64,000 nt of DNA from Herbiconiux sp. SALV-R1 (GCF_013113715.1 NZ_CP053344.1:1426001-1490000); one strand, 5' to 3'; numbered from the stretch's first letter, positions 16,884-26,232 are shown. Program-made: numbers and translations. The notes: generated from the letters alone by a model not told the origin.

Positions 16884-17261
16884 TCAGCCCGCGCGGAAGG
16901 GGCGCAGCACCTCGGGGGAGACCGGGAACGGGACGGAGTGGTAGACCTGGGTGGCGTTGATGTCGCCCCAGTCCTCCTGTTTCACGCGCACGGTTTGGGG
17001 CGTGACCTCGACGAGACGCACGCGCAGCCAGTGCCCGCTGTCGAGTCTCAGCTCGTAGGGGTCGGCGAGGTACCCGAGGCCCCGCTCGTCGAGCGCGGTC
17101 TCGGCGTCGAACCAGTCGACCGCGTCGGTGACCGGCCGGCCGAGCAGGTCGATGGCGACGAACCCGTCGCCGTCGGGGCGCATCCAGCCGACGAGTTCGC
17201 GGTCGAGGCCACGGCGGTGCTCCATCCAGGTGGAGGCCGGAGCGGGGGGCTGAGCGGTCAT
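16884..17261 (-). CDS. Hypothetical protein
   Basis: A 125-residue soluble protein of unknown function, with a beta-rich C-terminal half (LRLDSGHWLRVRLVEV, QTVRVKQEDWGD). The ATG at 17261 is taken as start; an in-frame GTG at 17267 would add two residues, and neither has a strong ribosome site. It converges on the unknown gene downstream of dnaE with only 4 nt between the stops. Confidence 0.65.
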   Translation of the reverse strand: MTAQPPAPASTWMEHRRGLDRELVGWMRPDGDGFVAIDLLGRPVTDAVDWFDAETALDERGLGYLADPYELRLDSGHWLRVRLVEVTPQTVRVKQEDWGDINATQVYHSVPFPVSPEVLRPFRAG

Positions 17262-17313
17262 GCCCACATCGTAGAGCGCCGTGAGTTCGAAAAATGTTTA
17301 GGCGACTTTATGG

Positions 17314-17326
17314 CTAGACAATCTAG
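17314..17326. promoter_or_regulatory. Small palindrome in an AT-rich promoter region
   Basis: CTAGACAATCTAG is a perfect 5-bp dyad with a 3-nt centre. It lies in an unusually AT-rich patch (17287-17330), 64 nt before the glycosyltransferase start. TAGAGT at 17324-17329 could be the -10 box. The dyad may be an operator; there is no independent support. Confidence 0.35.
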
Positions 17327-17389
17327 AGTCGTGAGTGGGTCTCAACGGAACCCTCCGGAGACGAACCACCCGACAGCAAAGGCGAGCCC

Positions 17390-19573
17390 ATGGGCATCCA
17401 GACCTCCCTCGACGGCGTGCGCGACGCCGACCGCATCGTCGAGGCCATGCGGTTAGCCGACGAGCTCGCCTTCGAGGCCAGCCGGGAGCCCGGCCTCCGC
17501 ACCCTGCGCATCCTCTCCGGCGCCCTCGAGGGCGACGACGACGTCACCGCCATCGCCGCCGTGCACGCCTTCGGTCAGATTCACGACGACGACGCCGATC
17601 GAGTGCTCACCACCTTGCTCTCGAACGAGCGCGCCTTCCTCCGCGAGCACGCGGCCTGGGTGCTCGGCGCCCACCTCCCGCACTTCGACGCCGTCGGCCG
17701 GCTCATCGGCCTCGTGCTCGACGGCGGCTTCGGCGGCATGATCGCGCAGCGCACCCTCGAGCAGTGGGCGCAGACCGCCCCCGAGCACGTGGCCATCGGT
17801 CTCGAGGGCGCCCTCCTCGGCGTCGACGACCCGGATGCGCGCTACCGCCTGATGGAGACCCTCGGCCTGGTACGCGGCGCCGGCCCGTCGCGCCGCCTGC
17901 ACGCCGCGGCGGGCGACGAGGGCGAACACCTCCTCGTGCGCACCGCGGCCGTGGCGGCCCTCGGCCAGCGGCGGGGCGACAGCGCCGCCGCCGAGAAGCT
18001 CGACGAGCTCGCCCGCGGCGACGGCCCGCTGCGTGACATCGCCCGGCTCGGCCTCATCGACCTCGCGGGCGGGAGCGTGCAGCGCAGCGCCGCGGGTGAG
18101 GGCCTCACCGTGGCCCAGCTCTTCCTGCACGCCGACATCGACGCCGGCCTCACGGCTGCCGGCAGCGGCGACAACGGCGGCGTCGCCACCCTGCTCGTGC
18201 GCCTCGGCGACGCGCTGGTGCGCGACGGCGGCCGTGCCGGGGCCGGGGCGGCAGGAGCATCCGCTGATGTGAAGCGTGTCGTCACGCTCTCGCGCGGCTC
18301 GGTGGGCGACGCGATCGACAGCGTCGTCGACGTGGCGGGTCGCTCGACCGGTCACCTCTACGGCCGCATCCCGTCGCTCACCCCTCCCGTGAGCAGCGCG
18401 GCGGCCTGGCCGCAGCGGGTGGCCGCCCGCCGCGGCATCCGTCGGGTGCTTCGTGCCGCCGGCAGCGTCGACGTGCTGCACCTGCGCATGGCGGAGGTCG
18501 GGAGCCTCGCCGCGAGCGACGTGGCCCGCGAGCTCGACATCCCCGTGGTGTTCACGGTGGCGCCCGACCCGCACGCCGTCATCCAGTCGATGGACTCGGC
18601 CGGCACCCTCACCCGGCAGAGCTTCGGCGCGGCCGACGAGCGCGAGCACTTCTGGTTCCGCGCCCGGCTGGTGCAGCGCCTCGCCTCGAACGCCCACCAC
18701 ACCGTGCTCTTCCCGCGCCCGCAGCTGCGGCGCGACATGCGCGCCCTCGTCGGCATCGACATCGACTCGCACCCCGAGCGGCACACGGTGGTTCCCGAGG
18801 GAATCGACCTCGACGTGGTCGACGCCGCCCTCGCCGACGCGACCGCCCACCGCGAGGGTGCCGCGCCCGGCGCCGAACTCGCGGCGCTGCGCACGCTCGT
18901 CGAGGCTCTGCCTGAGCACCGGCGCGGGCTCCCGCTCGTCGTCAGCGTCGGCCGCTTCCACCAGGTGAAGGGCATGGCGGCCATCGTCTCCGCCTGGCAG
19001 AGCAGCAGCGCCGCCGAGCGTGCGAACCTCCTGCTCGTCGGGGGCGACCTGCGGCACCCCTCCGCCGCCGAGCAGCAGCAGCTCGACGCCATCGAGGCGG
19101 TCGTGCCCGCGGGGCTGCGGGCCGAGCGCGGGCTCATCCTCTCGGGTCATCAGCCGAACGACACGGCGGCCCGCTGGATGGCGGCCGCACGCACCGGCCT
19201 CCCGGGCCTCACCGCCCCCGACGGCGTCTACGTCTGCGGCAGCCTGAAGGAGGAATTCGGCATCGCCCTGCTCGAGGCCATGGCCACGGGACTGTTCGTG
19301 GTCGCGCCCGACGGCGGCGGCCCGGCGACCTACGTGGAGCGCGGCCGCACCGGTCTGCTCACTCAGACCTGGGACGGCGCCGCACTCACCGCGGCGATCG
19401 AGTCGGCGATCGACACCGCCGGCGCCCCGGGCGAGGCCCCCGCGCGAGCAGCCCGTTCCCGCGCGGTCGTCGAGGCGAGCTTCACCATCCAGGCCATGGC
19501 ACGCTCCCTGGAGTCGGTCTACGCGGGTGTGCACCGCGAGAGCGCCGCCACCGACCGGGCGGTCACCGCATGA
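17390..19573 (+). CDS. HEAT-like helical domain fused to a GT4-type glycosyltransferase
   Basis: A 727-residue protein in two parts. Residues 1 to about 240 are alpha-helical and HEAT-like (AIAAVHAFGQIHDDDADRV, AFLREHAAWVLGAHLPHF). Residues about 320-715 form a GT-B glycosyltransferase of the GT4 kind: VVPEGIDL, LPLVVSVGRFHQVKG, and the EX7E motif in KEEFGIALLEAMATG near residue 620. Family members move a sugar from a nucleotide sugar to an acceptor; neither donor nor acceptor can be named. The next gene, also a glycosyltransferase, overlaps by 4 nt (ATGA), so the two probably build one product. No transporter or polymerase gene is adjacent. Confidence 0.85.
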   Translation: MGIQTSLDGVRDADRIVEAMRLADELAFEASREPGLRTLRILSGALEGDDDVTAIAAVHAFGQIHDDDADRVLTTLLSNERAFLREHAAWVLGAHLPHFDAVGRLIGLVLDGGFGGMIAQRTLEQWAQTAPEHVAIGLEGALLGVDDPDARYRLMETLGLVRGAGPSRRLHAAAGDEGEHLLVRTAAVAALGQRRGDSAAAEKLDELARGDGPLRDIARLGLIDLAGGSVQRSAAGEGLTVAQLFLHADIDAGLTAAGSGDNGGVATLLVRLGDALVRDGGRAGAGAAGASADVKRVVTLSRGSVGDAIDSVVDVAGRSTGHLYGRIPSLTPPVSSAAAWPQRVAARRGIRRVLRAAGSVDVLHLRMAEVGSLAASDVARELDIPVVFTVAPDPHAVIQSMDSAGTLTRQSFGAADEREHFWFRARLVQRLASNAHHTVLFPRPQLRRDMRALVGIDIDSHPERHTVVPEGIDLDVVDAALADATAHREGAAPGAELAALRTLVEALPEHRRGLPLVVSVGRFHQVKGMAAIVSAWQSSSAAERANLLLVGGDLRHPSAAEQQQLDAIEAVVPAGLRAERGLILSGHQPNDTAARWMAAARTGLPGLTAPDGVYVCGSLKEEFGIALLEAMATGLFVVAPDGGGPATYVERGRTGLLTQTWDGAALTAAIESAIDTAGAPGEAPARAARSRAVVEASFTIQAMARSLESVYAGVHRESAATDRAVTA

Positions 19574-20913
19574 GCGTGCTGGTCATCAGCCCCGACTACG
19601 CGTCGCATCTCCTGCCGCTCGTCACCCTCGCCGGGGCGTGGCTCGAGCGCGGGGAGGAGGTGGTCGTGGCGACGGGCGAGTCGACGGAGGCCATCGTCGC
19701 GAAGGCCGGCGCCCGCCGGGAGCACCTCCAACTCGGGCGCGGCTCCAACCCCGGCGTCATCAGGGCCGAGGAGCAGCCGCGCGACGAGGGTGCCTCGCTG
19801 CGGGGCTTCTTCGAGGCGACCCGCCGCGGCATGATCCCGACCCTCCGCTACCAGGCCGAGCAGCGGCTCACCGACCTCATGTGGCAGCCGGTGCAGAAGG
19901 CGCGGGAGACCGTCGCCGTGGTCGACGCCGTGCAGCCCGACACCATCCTCGTCGACCACCTCGCGTTCAGTGCGCGCCTCGGTCTGCAGGCCGCGCGCAT
20001 CCCGTACACCGACGTGGTGCTCGGCCACCCCTCAGCCCTTCCCGTCGGCGACGAGCTCTACGGACTGCCGAGCGCCTGGCCCGCGTGCTTCACGCCGCCC
20101 GCCGAGGAGGTCGAGCGCCTGCGCGAGCTGTGCCTGCGGGTGAGCGAGTCGTTCACCCGGGAGTGGAACACCGCCCTCGCCGAGCTCGACCCCCTCGCCA
20201 CCCCGTCGCCGTCGGCGTTCTCCGAGACGGGGGAGTCGCTGCTGTTCAACTACCCGGCCGCACTCGCCGACCCGTCGCGGGCCGCCTTCCTGCCGCCTCA
20301 CCGCTACCTCGGCTCGACGCCGCGCGACGACGGCGGCGACGTCGAGGTGGAGCGCTGGATCGCCTCCTCCGACGAGCCGTTCGTCTACGTGAGCTTCGGC
20401 AGCTTCCTCTCGGTGCGCGACGACGTGCTCGCCCGGGTCGCCGACGCCCTCCGCGAGGCCGGGCTGCGCGCCGCGATCGCGACGGGCTCGGGCGACCCGG
20501 CTCGCCTCGGCTCCGTGCCCGACAGCTGGCTCGTGCGCGAGTTCCTGCCGCAGGTCACCCTGCTCAGGTCGGCGGCCGCGGCCGTGACCCACGGCGGCAA
20601 CAACAGCGTCACCGAGGCCGCGACCTTCGGCGTACCCCTCGTCGTGCTCCCGTTCTCCACCGACCAGTTCGCGGGGGCGGCCGCCCTCGAGCGCGCCGGC
20701 GTGGGCGTCGCGCTCGACCCGAACACGGCGACGGTGCCCGAACTCGCGGCGGCGCTCCGCACGATCACGGGCGACGCAGCTGTCGGGGGCGGCGCCAGCG
20801 GTGGCGGCGTCGCCGGCTGGCGCGGCGGGGAACGGATGCGCGCCATCGCGGCCGAGCTCGCCGCCGCCCCCGGCCCCGAACTCGCCTACCGCGTGGGCTC
20901 GCCGATCCCGTAG
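19570..20913 (+). CDS. UGT/MGT-like glycosyltransferase (GT1 family)
   Basis: A 447-residue GT-B fold enzyme. The C-terminal donor-site motif is VTHGGNNSVTEAATFGVPLVVLPFSTDQ, the signature of UDP-glycosyltransferases acting on small lipophilic acceptors; given in parts, VTHGGNNS and PFSTDQ are the key residues. FVYVSFGSFLS marks the domain boundary near residue 275. The N-terminal half, which binds the acceptor, is unlike any I can name. It is translationally coupled to the HEAT-GT4 gene, so a two-step glycosylation is likely. The gene ends at one of the three related palindromes. Confidence 0.87.
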   Translation: MSVLVISPDYASHLLPLVTLAGAWLERGEEVVVATGESTEAIVAKAGARREHLQLGRGSNPGVIRAEEQPRDEGASLRGFFEATRRGMIPTLRYQAEQRLTDLMWQPVQKARETVAVVDAVQPDTILVDHLAFSARLGLQAARIPYTDVVLGHPSALPVGDELYGLPSAWPACFTPPAEEVERLRELCLRVSESFTREWNTALAELDPLATPSPSAFSETGESLLFNYPAALADPSRAAFLPPHRYLGSTPRDDGGDVEVERWIASSDEPFVYVSFGSFLSVRDDVLARVADALREAGLRAAIATGSGDPARLGSVPDSWLVREFLPQVTLLRSAAAAVTHGGNNSVTEAATFGVPLVVLPFSTDQFAGAAALERAGVGVALDPNTATVPELAAALRTITGDAAVGGGASGGGVAGWRGGERMRAIAAELAAAPGPELAYRVGSPIP

Positions 20914-20989
20914 CGTTCGAAAACGCAAACGTCGCGGCATCCGTCCCCGTAGAGGGCTCGGAGGCCGCGACGTGTGCGTTTCTGAACGC
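20913..20989. terminator. Palindromic convergent-gene terminator, copy 1
   Basis: The left arm at 20913-20938 contains GTTCGAAAACGCAAACGTCG and pairs with a right arm at 20964-20989 over about 26 bp with three mismatches. It fills the gap between the stops of a rightward glycosyltransferase and a leftward hydrolase gene. Closely related palindromes occur at 39757 and 60987. The right arm's CGTTT stretch may serve as the T-run in either direction. This copy is the most diverged of the three. Confidence 0.75.
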
Positions 20990-21014
20990 CCCGGAGACGG
21001 GGTCCCGCCCCGTG

Positions 21015-22229
21015 TCAGTTCTGCCCGACGCGCATCCGCTCGTCCATCCAGTCGAACATGCGCTGGGCGGTGAGGGTGCGAGCGAGTGGCTGGCAGTGGC
21101 CCGAGGCGCCCTCCGCCGCCGTGAAGTGCACGAGGGTCGACACGCTCTCGGTCAGCGCAGCGAGCCGCTCTGACTGCCCGGGCCAGAACTGCTCGCCCTC
21201 GGGGTCGGTGATGAGCAGCGGCGTGGTGATGCGGGCGGCGAGGTCGCCGAGTGCGTAGCGGCGCACGGCCTCGATGGTCTCGGCGTAGGCGCCGGGGGCG
21301 GTGCCGTAGGGGCGCGCCCGGAACTGCCAGGTGCGCGCCGTGTCTGGGCTCAGCTTCAGCCCCAACGCCATCTCCTTGTCGAACTTCTCGTTCTCGCCGC
21401 GATCGAGCAGCTTCAGCAGCGACGACGGGAGGTGCGAGGTCCACGAGGTGGAGACGTCGACGACTCCGGGGTCGGTGACGGCGGCGGCGAAGCGGTGCTC
21501 GAAGGCGAGCGCCCGCGCCACCCAGTAGCCGCCCTGGCTGATGCCGTACAGGCCGATGCGGGCCGGGTCGACGCCGGGCTGTGCCGCCACGAAGTCGTAG
21601 ACCGGGGTGAGCACGTTCTCCCAGTCGGGCCGGAACGGCACTCCCCGGTCGAACAGCTGCGTCTGCTGGCCCGGTCCGTCGAAGACGAGCACCGTGTAAC
21701 CCCGGCGGAGCGCCGGCGACACGCAGCTCGCCCAGAGCGAGGCGAGCGAGCCGTCGCTGCCGTTGACCGCCACGACCGTCGCTCCGCCGGCCGCGCCGGG
21801 GCGGAACAGGAAACCGGGCAGTGAGGCATTCTCGTAGGGGATACCGACGCGCTCGACCTGCACCGGCGTGTTGTCGACGAACGACTCCCACGCCCGGCGC
21901 TGCCGCCCGAAGGTGGGCGCGAGCCGGTCGGAGTCGGGCAGTGAGCTCACCGCGTTCACCGCGACGGCGTAGTAGTGCGAGGCCCGGAGGTACGCCTCGG
22001 CGGCGCTCACCCGGTGACCCCCCGCCGCCGCCTGGTCGGCGATCTCGGAGACCCGGTCGCCGAGCGAGGCCCACGCCACATACCAGGCCTCGTGGTCGCC
22101 TTTGCGGATGCCGGCGGTCGCCGCCAGCACTTCGCCCGGCTCCGACGCTCCCTCCACCGCGCCACCCAGCACGGTGCGGATCTCGAAGTCCCAGTCGTCG
22201 TTCGGCGAGAACCGGTCTCGGTCGTTCAT
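21015..22229 (-). CDS. Alpha/beta-hydrolase (FrsA/DUF1100-like, with N-terminal helical cap)
   Basis: A 404-residue enzyme. An N-terminal helical region (about residues 1-125, RVSAAEAYLRASHYYAVAV) precedes the alpha/beta-hydrolase core. The nucleophile elbow is GISQGG, the acid probably the Asp in LLITDPEGE, and the His in EGASGHCQPL. This arrangement resembles FrsA-like hydrolases and C-C-bond hydrolases such as 2,6-dihydroxypseudooxynicotine hydrolase. The substrate is unknown. AGAGGA precedes the ATG. It is divergent from hisD, 83 nt away. Confidence 0.85.
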   Translation of the reverse strand: MNDRDRFSPNDDWDFEIRTVLGGAVEGASEPGEVLAATAGIRKGDHEAWYVAWASLGDRVSEIADQAAAGGHRVSAAEAYLRASHYYAVAVNAVSSLPDSDRLAPTFGRQRRAWESFVDNTPVQVERVGIPYENASLPGFLFRPGAAGGATVVAVNGSDGSLASLWASCVSPALRRGYTVLVFDGPGQQTQLFDRGVPFRPDWENVLTPVYDFVAAQPGVDPARIGLYGISQGGYWVARALAFEHRFAAAVTDPGVVDVSTSWTSHLPSSLLKLLDRGENEKFDKEMALGLKLSPDTARTWQFRARPYGTAPGAYAETIEAVRRYALGDLAARITTPLLITDPEGEQFWPGQSERLAALTESVSTLVHFTAAEGASGHCQPLARTLTAQRMFDWMDERMRVGQN

Positions 22230-22297
22230 GGGTGTTGTCCTCTCGCCTGTGCCTCGATCCAGTGTGCCCGAAGGCTCCCCGCGGCGACAGCGCTCGG

Positions 22298-22303
22298 TAG
22301 GCT
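22298..22303 (+). promoter_or_regulatory. Putative hisD -10 box
   Basis: TAGGCT lies 9 nt before the hisD ATG, so transcription would begin only two or three bases upstream of the start codon. There is no ribosome site in that space. No -35 match is clear. Confidence 0.45.
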
Positions 22304-22312
22304 GGAACCGCC

Positions 22313-23629
22313 ATGATCCAGACCATCGACCTCCGCGGTCAGACCCCCACCCGTGCCGAGCTCGGAGCCCTCGTTCCGCGCGCCGCCACCGACGTCACCG
22401 TCGCGGCCACCGCCGCCGCCGAGCTCGTGGAGGCGGTGCGCACGCGCGGCCTCGACGCCCTGCGCGAGCAGGCCGAGCGCTTCGACCGGGTGGTGCCCGA
22501 GCACGTGCGGGTGCCGCAGGCGGCCATCGACGCCGCCGTCGAGGCCCTCGACCCGGCCGTGCGCTCGGCCCTCGAAGAGACCATCGCACGGGTGCGCCTG
22601 GCCACCGCCGCCCAGATTCCGGATGCTCGGGTCACCACACTCGACGACGGTGCGCTGGTCGAGCAGCGCTGGCACCCGGTGGAGCGTGTCGGGCTCTACG
22701 TTCCCGGCGGCAAGGCGGTCTACCCGTCGAGCGTCGTCATGAACGCGGTGCCCGCCCAGCTCGCGGGTGTGGGCTCCATCGCCCTCGTCTCGCCCCCGCA
22801 GAGCGAGTTCGGCGGCTCGGTGCACCCCACCATCCTCGCCGCCGCGGGCCTCCTCGGCCTCACCGAGGTGTACGCCATGGGCGGCGCCGGGGCCGTGGGT
22901 GCGCTGGCCTACGGGGTTCCCGAGCTCGGGCTCGAGCCCGTGGAGGTCATCACCGGCCCCGGCAACGTGTTCGTCGCCGCGGCGAAGCGCATCGTGCGCG
23001 GGGTCGTCGGCATCGACTCCGAGGCCGGGCCCACCGAGATCCTCGTCATCGCCGACGACAGCGCCGACGCCGGGTTCGTGGCCGCCGACCTGGTGAGCCA
23101 GGCCGAGCACGACGAGCTCGCCGCCGCGGTGCTCGTCACCGACTCGCCCGCCATGGCCGAGCGCGTGACGGCCGTGCTGGCCGAGGCGGCCGCGTCGACG
23201 CGGCACGCCGAGCGGGTGGCGATCGCCCTCGACGGACCGCAGTCGGCGATCGTGCTCGTCGACTCGCTCGAGGCCGCGGCCGCCGTGAGCAACGTGTACG
23301 GCCCCGAGCACCTCGAACTGCAGACCGCCGACACCGAGGCGACGCTCGCGCTCATCCACAACGCCGGCGCCGTCTTCGTGGGCGGGTACTCGCCGGTGAG
23401 CCTCGGCGACTACCTGGCCGGGTCGAACCACGTGCTGCCCACCGGCGGCCAGTCGCGCTTCTCCTCGGGCCTCGGTGCCTACACCTTCCTGCGTCCGCAG
23501 CAGATCATCCGCTACGACGAGGGCGCCCTGCGCGCCGTCGCCGACCGCATCGTCGCCCTCGCCGACGCCGAGAACCTCCCCGCCCACGGCGAGGCCGTCA
23601 CCGCCCGTTTCCGCCCGCTCGACAGCTGA
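22313..23629 (+). CDS. hisD: Histidinol dehydrogenase
   Basis: A 438-residue enzyme, the family's normal length. It oxidises L-histidinol to L-histidine in two NAD-dependent steps at the end of histidine synthesis. Family blocks are all present: VGLYVPGGKAVYPSSVVMN, ITGPGNVFVAAAKR, DSEAGPTEILVIAD, SQAEHDE (zinc and catalytic His/Glu), and VYGPEHLEL. It is first of a likely operon with a DUF1801 gene, nrdR and pyrD (gaps of 8, 12 and 7 nt). Other histidine genes are not in the window. Confidence 0.97.
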   Translation: MIQTIDLRGQTPTRAELGALVPRAATDVTVAATAAAELVEAVRTRGLDALREQAERFDRVVPEHVRVPQAAIDAAVEALDPAVRSALEETIARVRLATAAQIPDARVTTLDDGALVEQRWHPVERVGLYVPGGKAVYPSSVVMNAVPAQLAGVGSIALVSPPQSEFGGSVHPTILAAAGLLGLTEVYAMGGAGAVGALAYGVPELGLEPVEVITGPGNVFVAAAKRIVRGVVGIDSEAGPTEILVIADDSADAGFVAADLVSQAEHDELAAAVLVTDSPAMAERVTAVLAEAAASTRHAERVAIALDGPQSAIVLVDSLEAAAAVSNVYGPEHLELQTADTEATLALIHNAGAVFVGGYSPVSLGDYLAGSNHVLPTGGQSRFSSGLGAYTFLRPQQIIRYDEGALRAVADRIVALADAENLPAHGEAVTARFRPLDS

Positions 23630-23637
23630 CGCAGCGC

Positions 23638-24036
23638 ATGGCCGGGCTCAAGACGACCCCCTCCGACGCCGACGTCACCGCCTTCCTCGACGCGGTGCCC
23701 GACGCGCGTCGGCGCGCGGAGGGGCACGAGCTCCGCGCGCTCATCGAGAGCACCACCGGGCTCACCGCGCGGCTGTGGGGGCCGTCGATCGTGGGCTTTG
23801 GCGACGGCAGCTACACCACCACGAGCGGCACCCACCCCTGGTTCCTCGTGGGCTTCTCGCCGCGCAAGGCGGCGCTCACCCTCTACGGCGTGCACTCCGA
23901 CGACGAGGGGCCCGACCCGCGCCTGGGATCGCTCGGCCCGCACTCCACGGGCAAGGGCTGTCTCTACCTCAAGCGCCTCGACGCCGTCGACCGCGAGGTG
24001 CTCGCCGAGCTCATCCGGGAGGCCGCGGCAGGGTAG
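23638..24036 (+). CDS. DUF1801 protein
   Basis: A 132-residue soluble protein of the DUF1801 (YdhG-like) family. Diagnostic blocks are LWGPSIVGFGDGSYT, FLVGFSPRKAALTLY and KGCLYLKRLDAVD. The function is unknown; the fold resembles frataxin-like domains. It starts 8 nt after hisD with no strong ribosome site, so translational coupling is possible. A second DUF1801-family gene lies at 45827. Confidence 0.85.
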   Translation: MAGLKTTPSDADVTAFLDAVPDARRRAEGHELRALIESTTGLTARLWGPSIVGFGDGSYTTTSGTHPWFLVGFSPRKAALTLYGVHSDDEGPDPRLGSLGPHSTGKGCLYLKRLDAVDREVLAELIREAAAG

Positions 24037-24048
24037 CCTGGAGGGGCC

Positions 24049-24564
24049 ATGTTCTGCCCTTACTGCCGCTACCCCGACTCCCGCGTCGTCGACTCGCGCA
24101 CCACCGACGACGGCCTGGCCATCCGTCGCCGCCGCCAGTGCCCCGACTGCGGCCGGCGGTTCAGCACCACCGAGACCGCGTCGCTCAGCGTCATCAAGCG
24201 CTCCGGTGTGGTCGAGCTGTTCAGTCGCGAGAAGATCGTCAGCGGTGTGCGCAAGGCCTGCCAGGGCCGGCCCGTCACCGACAGCGACCTCGCGGTGCTC
24301 GCCCAGCGGGTCGAGGAGACGGTGCGCCTGTCGGGCGCCGCGCAGATCGAGGCGAACGACATCGGCCTCGCCATCCTGCAGCCGCTCCGCGAGCTCGACG
24401 AGGTCGCCTACCTGCGCTTCGCGAGCGTCTACCAGGGCTTCGACTCGCTCGACGACTTCGAGGCGGCGATCACGCTGCTGAGGGTCGAGCACGAGCAGGG
24501 CAGGTCGGGCGGGGAAGCTTCGGAACGAGCATCCGCTTCGCCGACCGGTTCCACGACAGAGTAG
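24049..24564 (+). CDS. nrdR: Transcriptional repressor NrdR
   Basis: A 171-residue regulator that represses ribonucleotide reductase genes when dATP is high. The N-terminal zinc ribbon has Cys pairs at CPYC (C3, C6) and CPDC (about C31, C34), and the ATP-cone follows ([16 protein letters not shown], to about residue 140). The C-terminal 25 residues are a disordered, Gly/Ser-rich tail. GGAGGGG precedes the ATG. It sits between DUF1801 and pyrD, in a nucleotide-synthesis context. No nrd gene is in the window. Confidence 0.96.
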   Translation: MFCPYCRYPDSRVVDSRTTDDGLAIRRRRQCPDCGRRFSTTETASLSVIKRSGVVELFSREKIVSGVRKACQGRPVTDSDLAVLAQRVEETVRLSGAAQIEANDIGLAILQPLRELDEVAYLRFASVYQGFDSLDDFEAAITLLRVEHEQGRSGGEASERASASPTGSTTE

Positions 24565-24571
24565 GGCAGGC

Positions 24572-25612
24572 GTGTACGACTTCCTCTTCCGGCACTTTCT
24601 CACGCGGATGGACCCGGAAGACGCGCACCATCTCGCCTTCACGGTGATCAAGGCGATTCCCGCGCTCCGGCTCGACGGTCTCGTCTCGCGCTTCACGAAG
24701 GCGCCCGTCGACCTCTCGGTCACGACCCTCGGCCGCACCTTCCCGACCCCGTTCGGCCTCGCCGCGGGCTTCGACAAAGACGCCGCCGGCATCCGCGGCT
24801 TCGGCGCACTCGGCTTCGGACACGTTGAGGTGGGCACCATCACGGCGAGGGCGCAGCCCGGCAACCCGCGACCGCGGCTGTTCCGGCTGGTCGCCGATCG
24901 CGCCGTCATCAACCGGATGGGGTTCAACAACGGGGGAGCCGCCGCCGCCTCGTTGCGCCTGGCGAAGGTGCGTTCGCTGCGCCACGCACGGCCGGTGATC
25001 GGGGTGAACATCGGCAAGAGCCGCGTGGTCGAGGTCGACGACGCCATCGACGACTACCTGCAGAGCGCCAGGGCTCTCGCCCCCATGGCCGACTACCTCG
25101 TGGTGAACGTGAGCTCGCCGAACACTCCCGGCCTCCGCGGCCTGCAGGAGCTCGACAAGCTCGCGCCCCTGCTGTCGGCAGTCAAGGCCGAGGCGGGCAG
25201 CACGCCGCTGCTGGTGAAGATCGCCCCCGACCTCACCGACGACGAGGTCGTGAAGATCTCGGAGCTCGCGGTGTCACTCGGGCTGGACGGCATCATCGCC
25301 ACCAACACCACCATCTCCCGCGAGGGGCTGCGGAGCCCGGCCGAGACGGTCGAGGCGGCGGGCGCCGGTGGGCTGTCGGGGGAGCCGCTCAAGGCGCGGT
25401 CGCTCGCGGTGCTGAAGCTCATCCGCTCCGTGGTGCCCGAGGAGCTCTGTGTCATCTCGGTGGGCGGGGTCGACACCGCCTACGACGTCGACCAGCGGTT
25501 GCTCGCCGGTGCGACGCTGGTGCAGGGGTACACGGCGTTCCTGTACCGGGGGCCGTTCTGGGCGCGGTCGATCAACATCGGGCTGGCGAGGCTGCGCAAG
25601 ACGCGCGCCTGA
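24572..25612 (+). CDS. pyrD: Quinone-dependent dihydroorotate dehydrogenase
   Basis: A 346-residue class 2 enzyme that oxidises dihydroorotate to orotate in pyrimidine synthesis, passing electrons to quinone at the membrane. The N-terminal helix pair (YDFLFRHFLTRMDPEDAHH) is the class 2 membrane-association element. FMN-site blocks are GLAAGFDKDA, NRMGFNNGG, VNVSSPNTPGLR (catalytic Ser) and IATNTT. The GTG at 24572 is the start, 7 nt after nrdR. Its dependence on the quinone pool ties it loosely to the respiratory genes downstream. Confidence 0.96.
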   Translation: MYDFLFRHFLTRMDPEDAHHLAFTVIKAIPALRLDGLVSRFTKAPVDLSVTTLGRTFPTPFGLAAGFDKDAAGIRGFGALGFGHVEVGTITARAQPGNPRPRLFRLVADRAVINRMGFNNGGAAAASLRLAKVRSLRHARPVIGVNIGKSRVVEVDDAIDDYLQSARALAPMADYLVVNVSSPNTPGLRGLQELDKLAPLLSAVKAEAGSTPLLVKIAPDLTDDEVVKISELAVSLGLDGIIATNTTISREGLRSPAETVEAAGAGGLSGEPLKARSLAVLKLIRSVVPEELCVISVGGVDTAYDVDQRLLAGATLVQGYTAFLYRGPFWARSINIGLARLRKTRA

Positions 25613-25636
25613 GGCGGGCCCGCGCGAGCGCTACCT

Positions 25637-26209
25637 CTACTGCGGGTACTGGCCGCGCTTCACCTGCGGCTTCGGCAGGCGGAGGCGCCGGAACTGCAGC
25701 GCCCGCATGGTGGCGTACCACCGCAGACCCCGTTCGAGCTTGTCGGCGCCGAACTTCTCGCGGAGCTTGCGCATGAGCCGCCAGCCGAGGAAGACACAGT
25801 CGGCGATGACGAGCACTACGAAGGCGTAGAGGCCGAGCATCACGCCCGCCTGCACCTCGGGAGCCGGAACGAGCGTCAGCAGGATGACCACGAACATGGC
25901 GGGGATGAGGAACTCCCCGAGGTTGAACCGCGCGTCGACGTAGTCGCGGATGTACCGGCGCTGTACCCCCTTGTCGCGCATCGGGAGGTACTTCTCCTCG
26001 CCGTTGGCCATGCCCACCCGGGCACGGTCGCGCTGCACCTGCATCTTCGCGCGCGCCTCCTTCGATGCGAGCTTGCGGTCGGTGGGGACGAGCGGGCGCT
26101 GGTTGGCGGCCTCACGCTCCTTGCGCGTGGGGGTGGCGTGCCCCTTGCCGACCACAGGCTCCTCGGGAGTCTCGATCACGGGTTCGGGGGTGCTGGATTT
26201 CTTGGCCAC
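25637..26209 (-). CDS. DUF3043 membrane protein
   Basis: A 190-residue protein of the actinobacterial DUF3043 family. The N-terminal 80 residues are charged and probably cytoplasmic (TPTRKEREAANQRPLVPTDR is a hallmark), followed by two membrane helices (LIPAMFVVILLTLVP and GLYAFVVLVIADCVFLGW) and a basic tail. The function is unknown. The start is the GTG at 26209 (VAKKSS), with GAGGA just upstream. It is divergent from the M20 dipeptidase gene. Confidence 0.88.
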   Translation of the reverse strand: MAKKSSTPEPVIETPEEPVVGKGHATPTRKEREAANQRPLVPTDRKLASKEARAKMQVQRDRARVGMANGEEKYLPMRDKGVQRRYIRDYVDARFNLGEFLIPAMFVVILLTLVPAPEVQAGVMLGLYAFVVLVIADCVFLGWRLMRKLREKFGADKLERGLRWYATMRALQFRRLRLPKPQVKRGQYPQ

Positions 26210-26232
26210 GGTGTCCTCGTTCGTCGTTCTCT

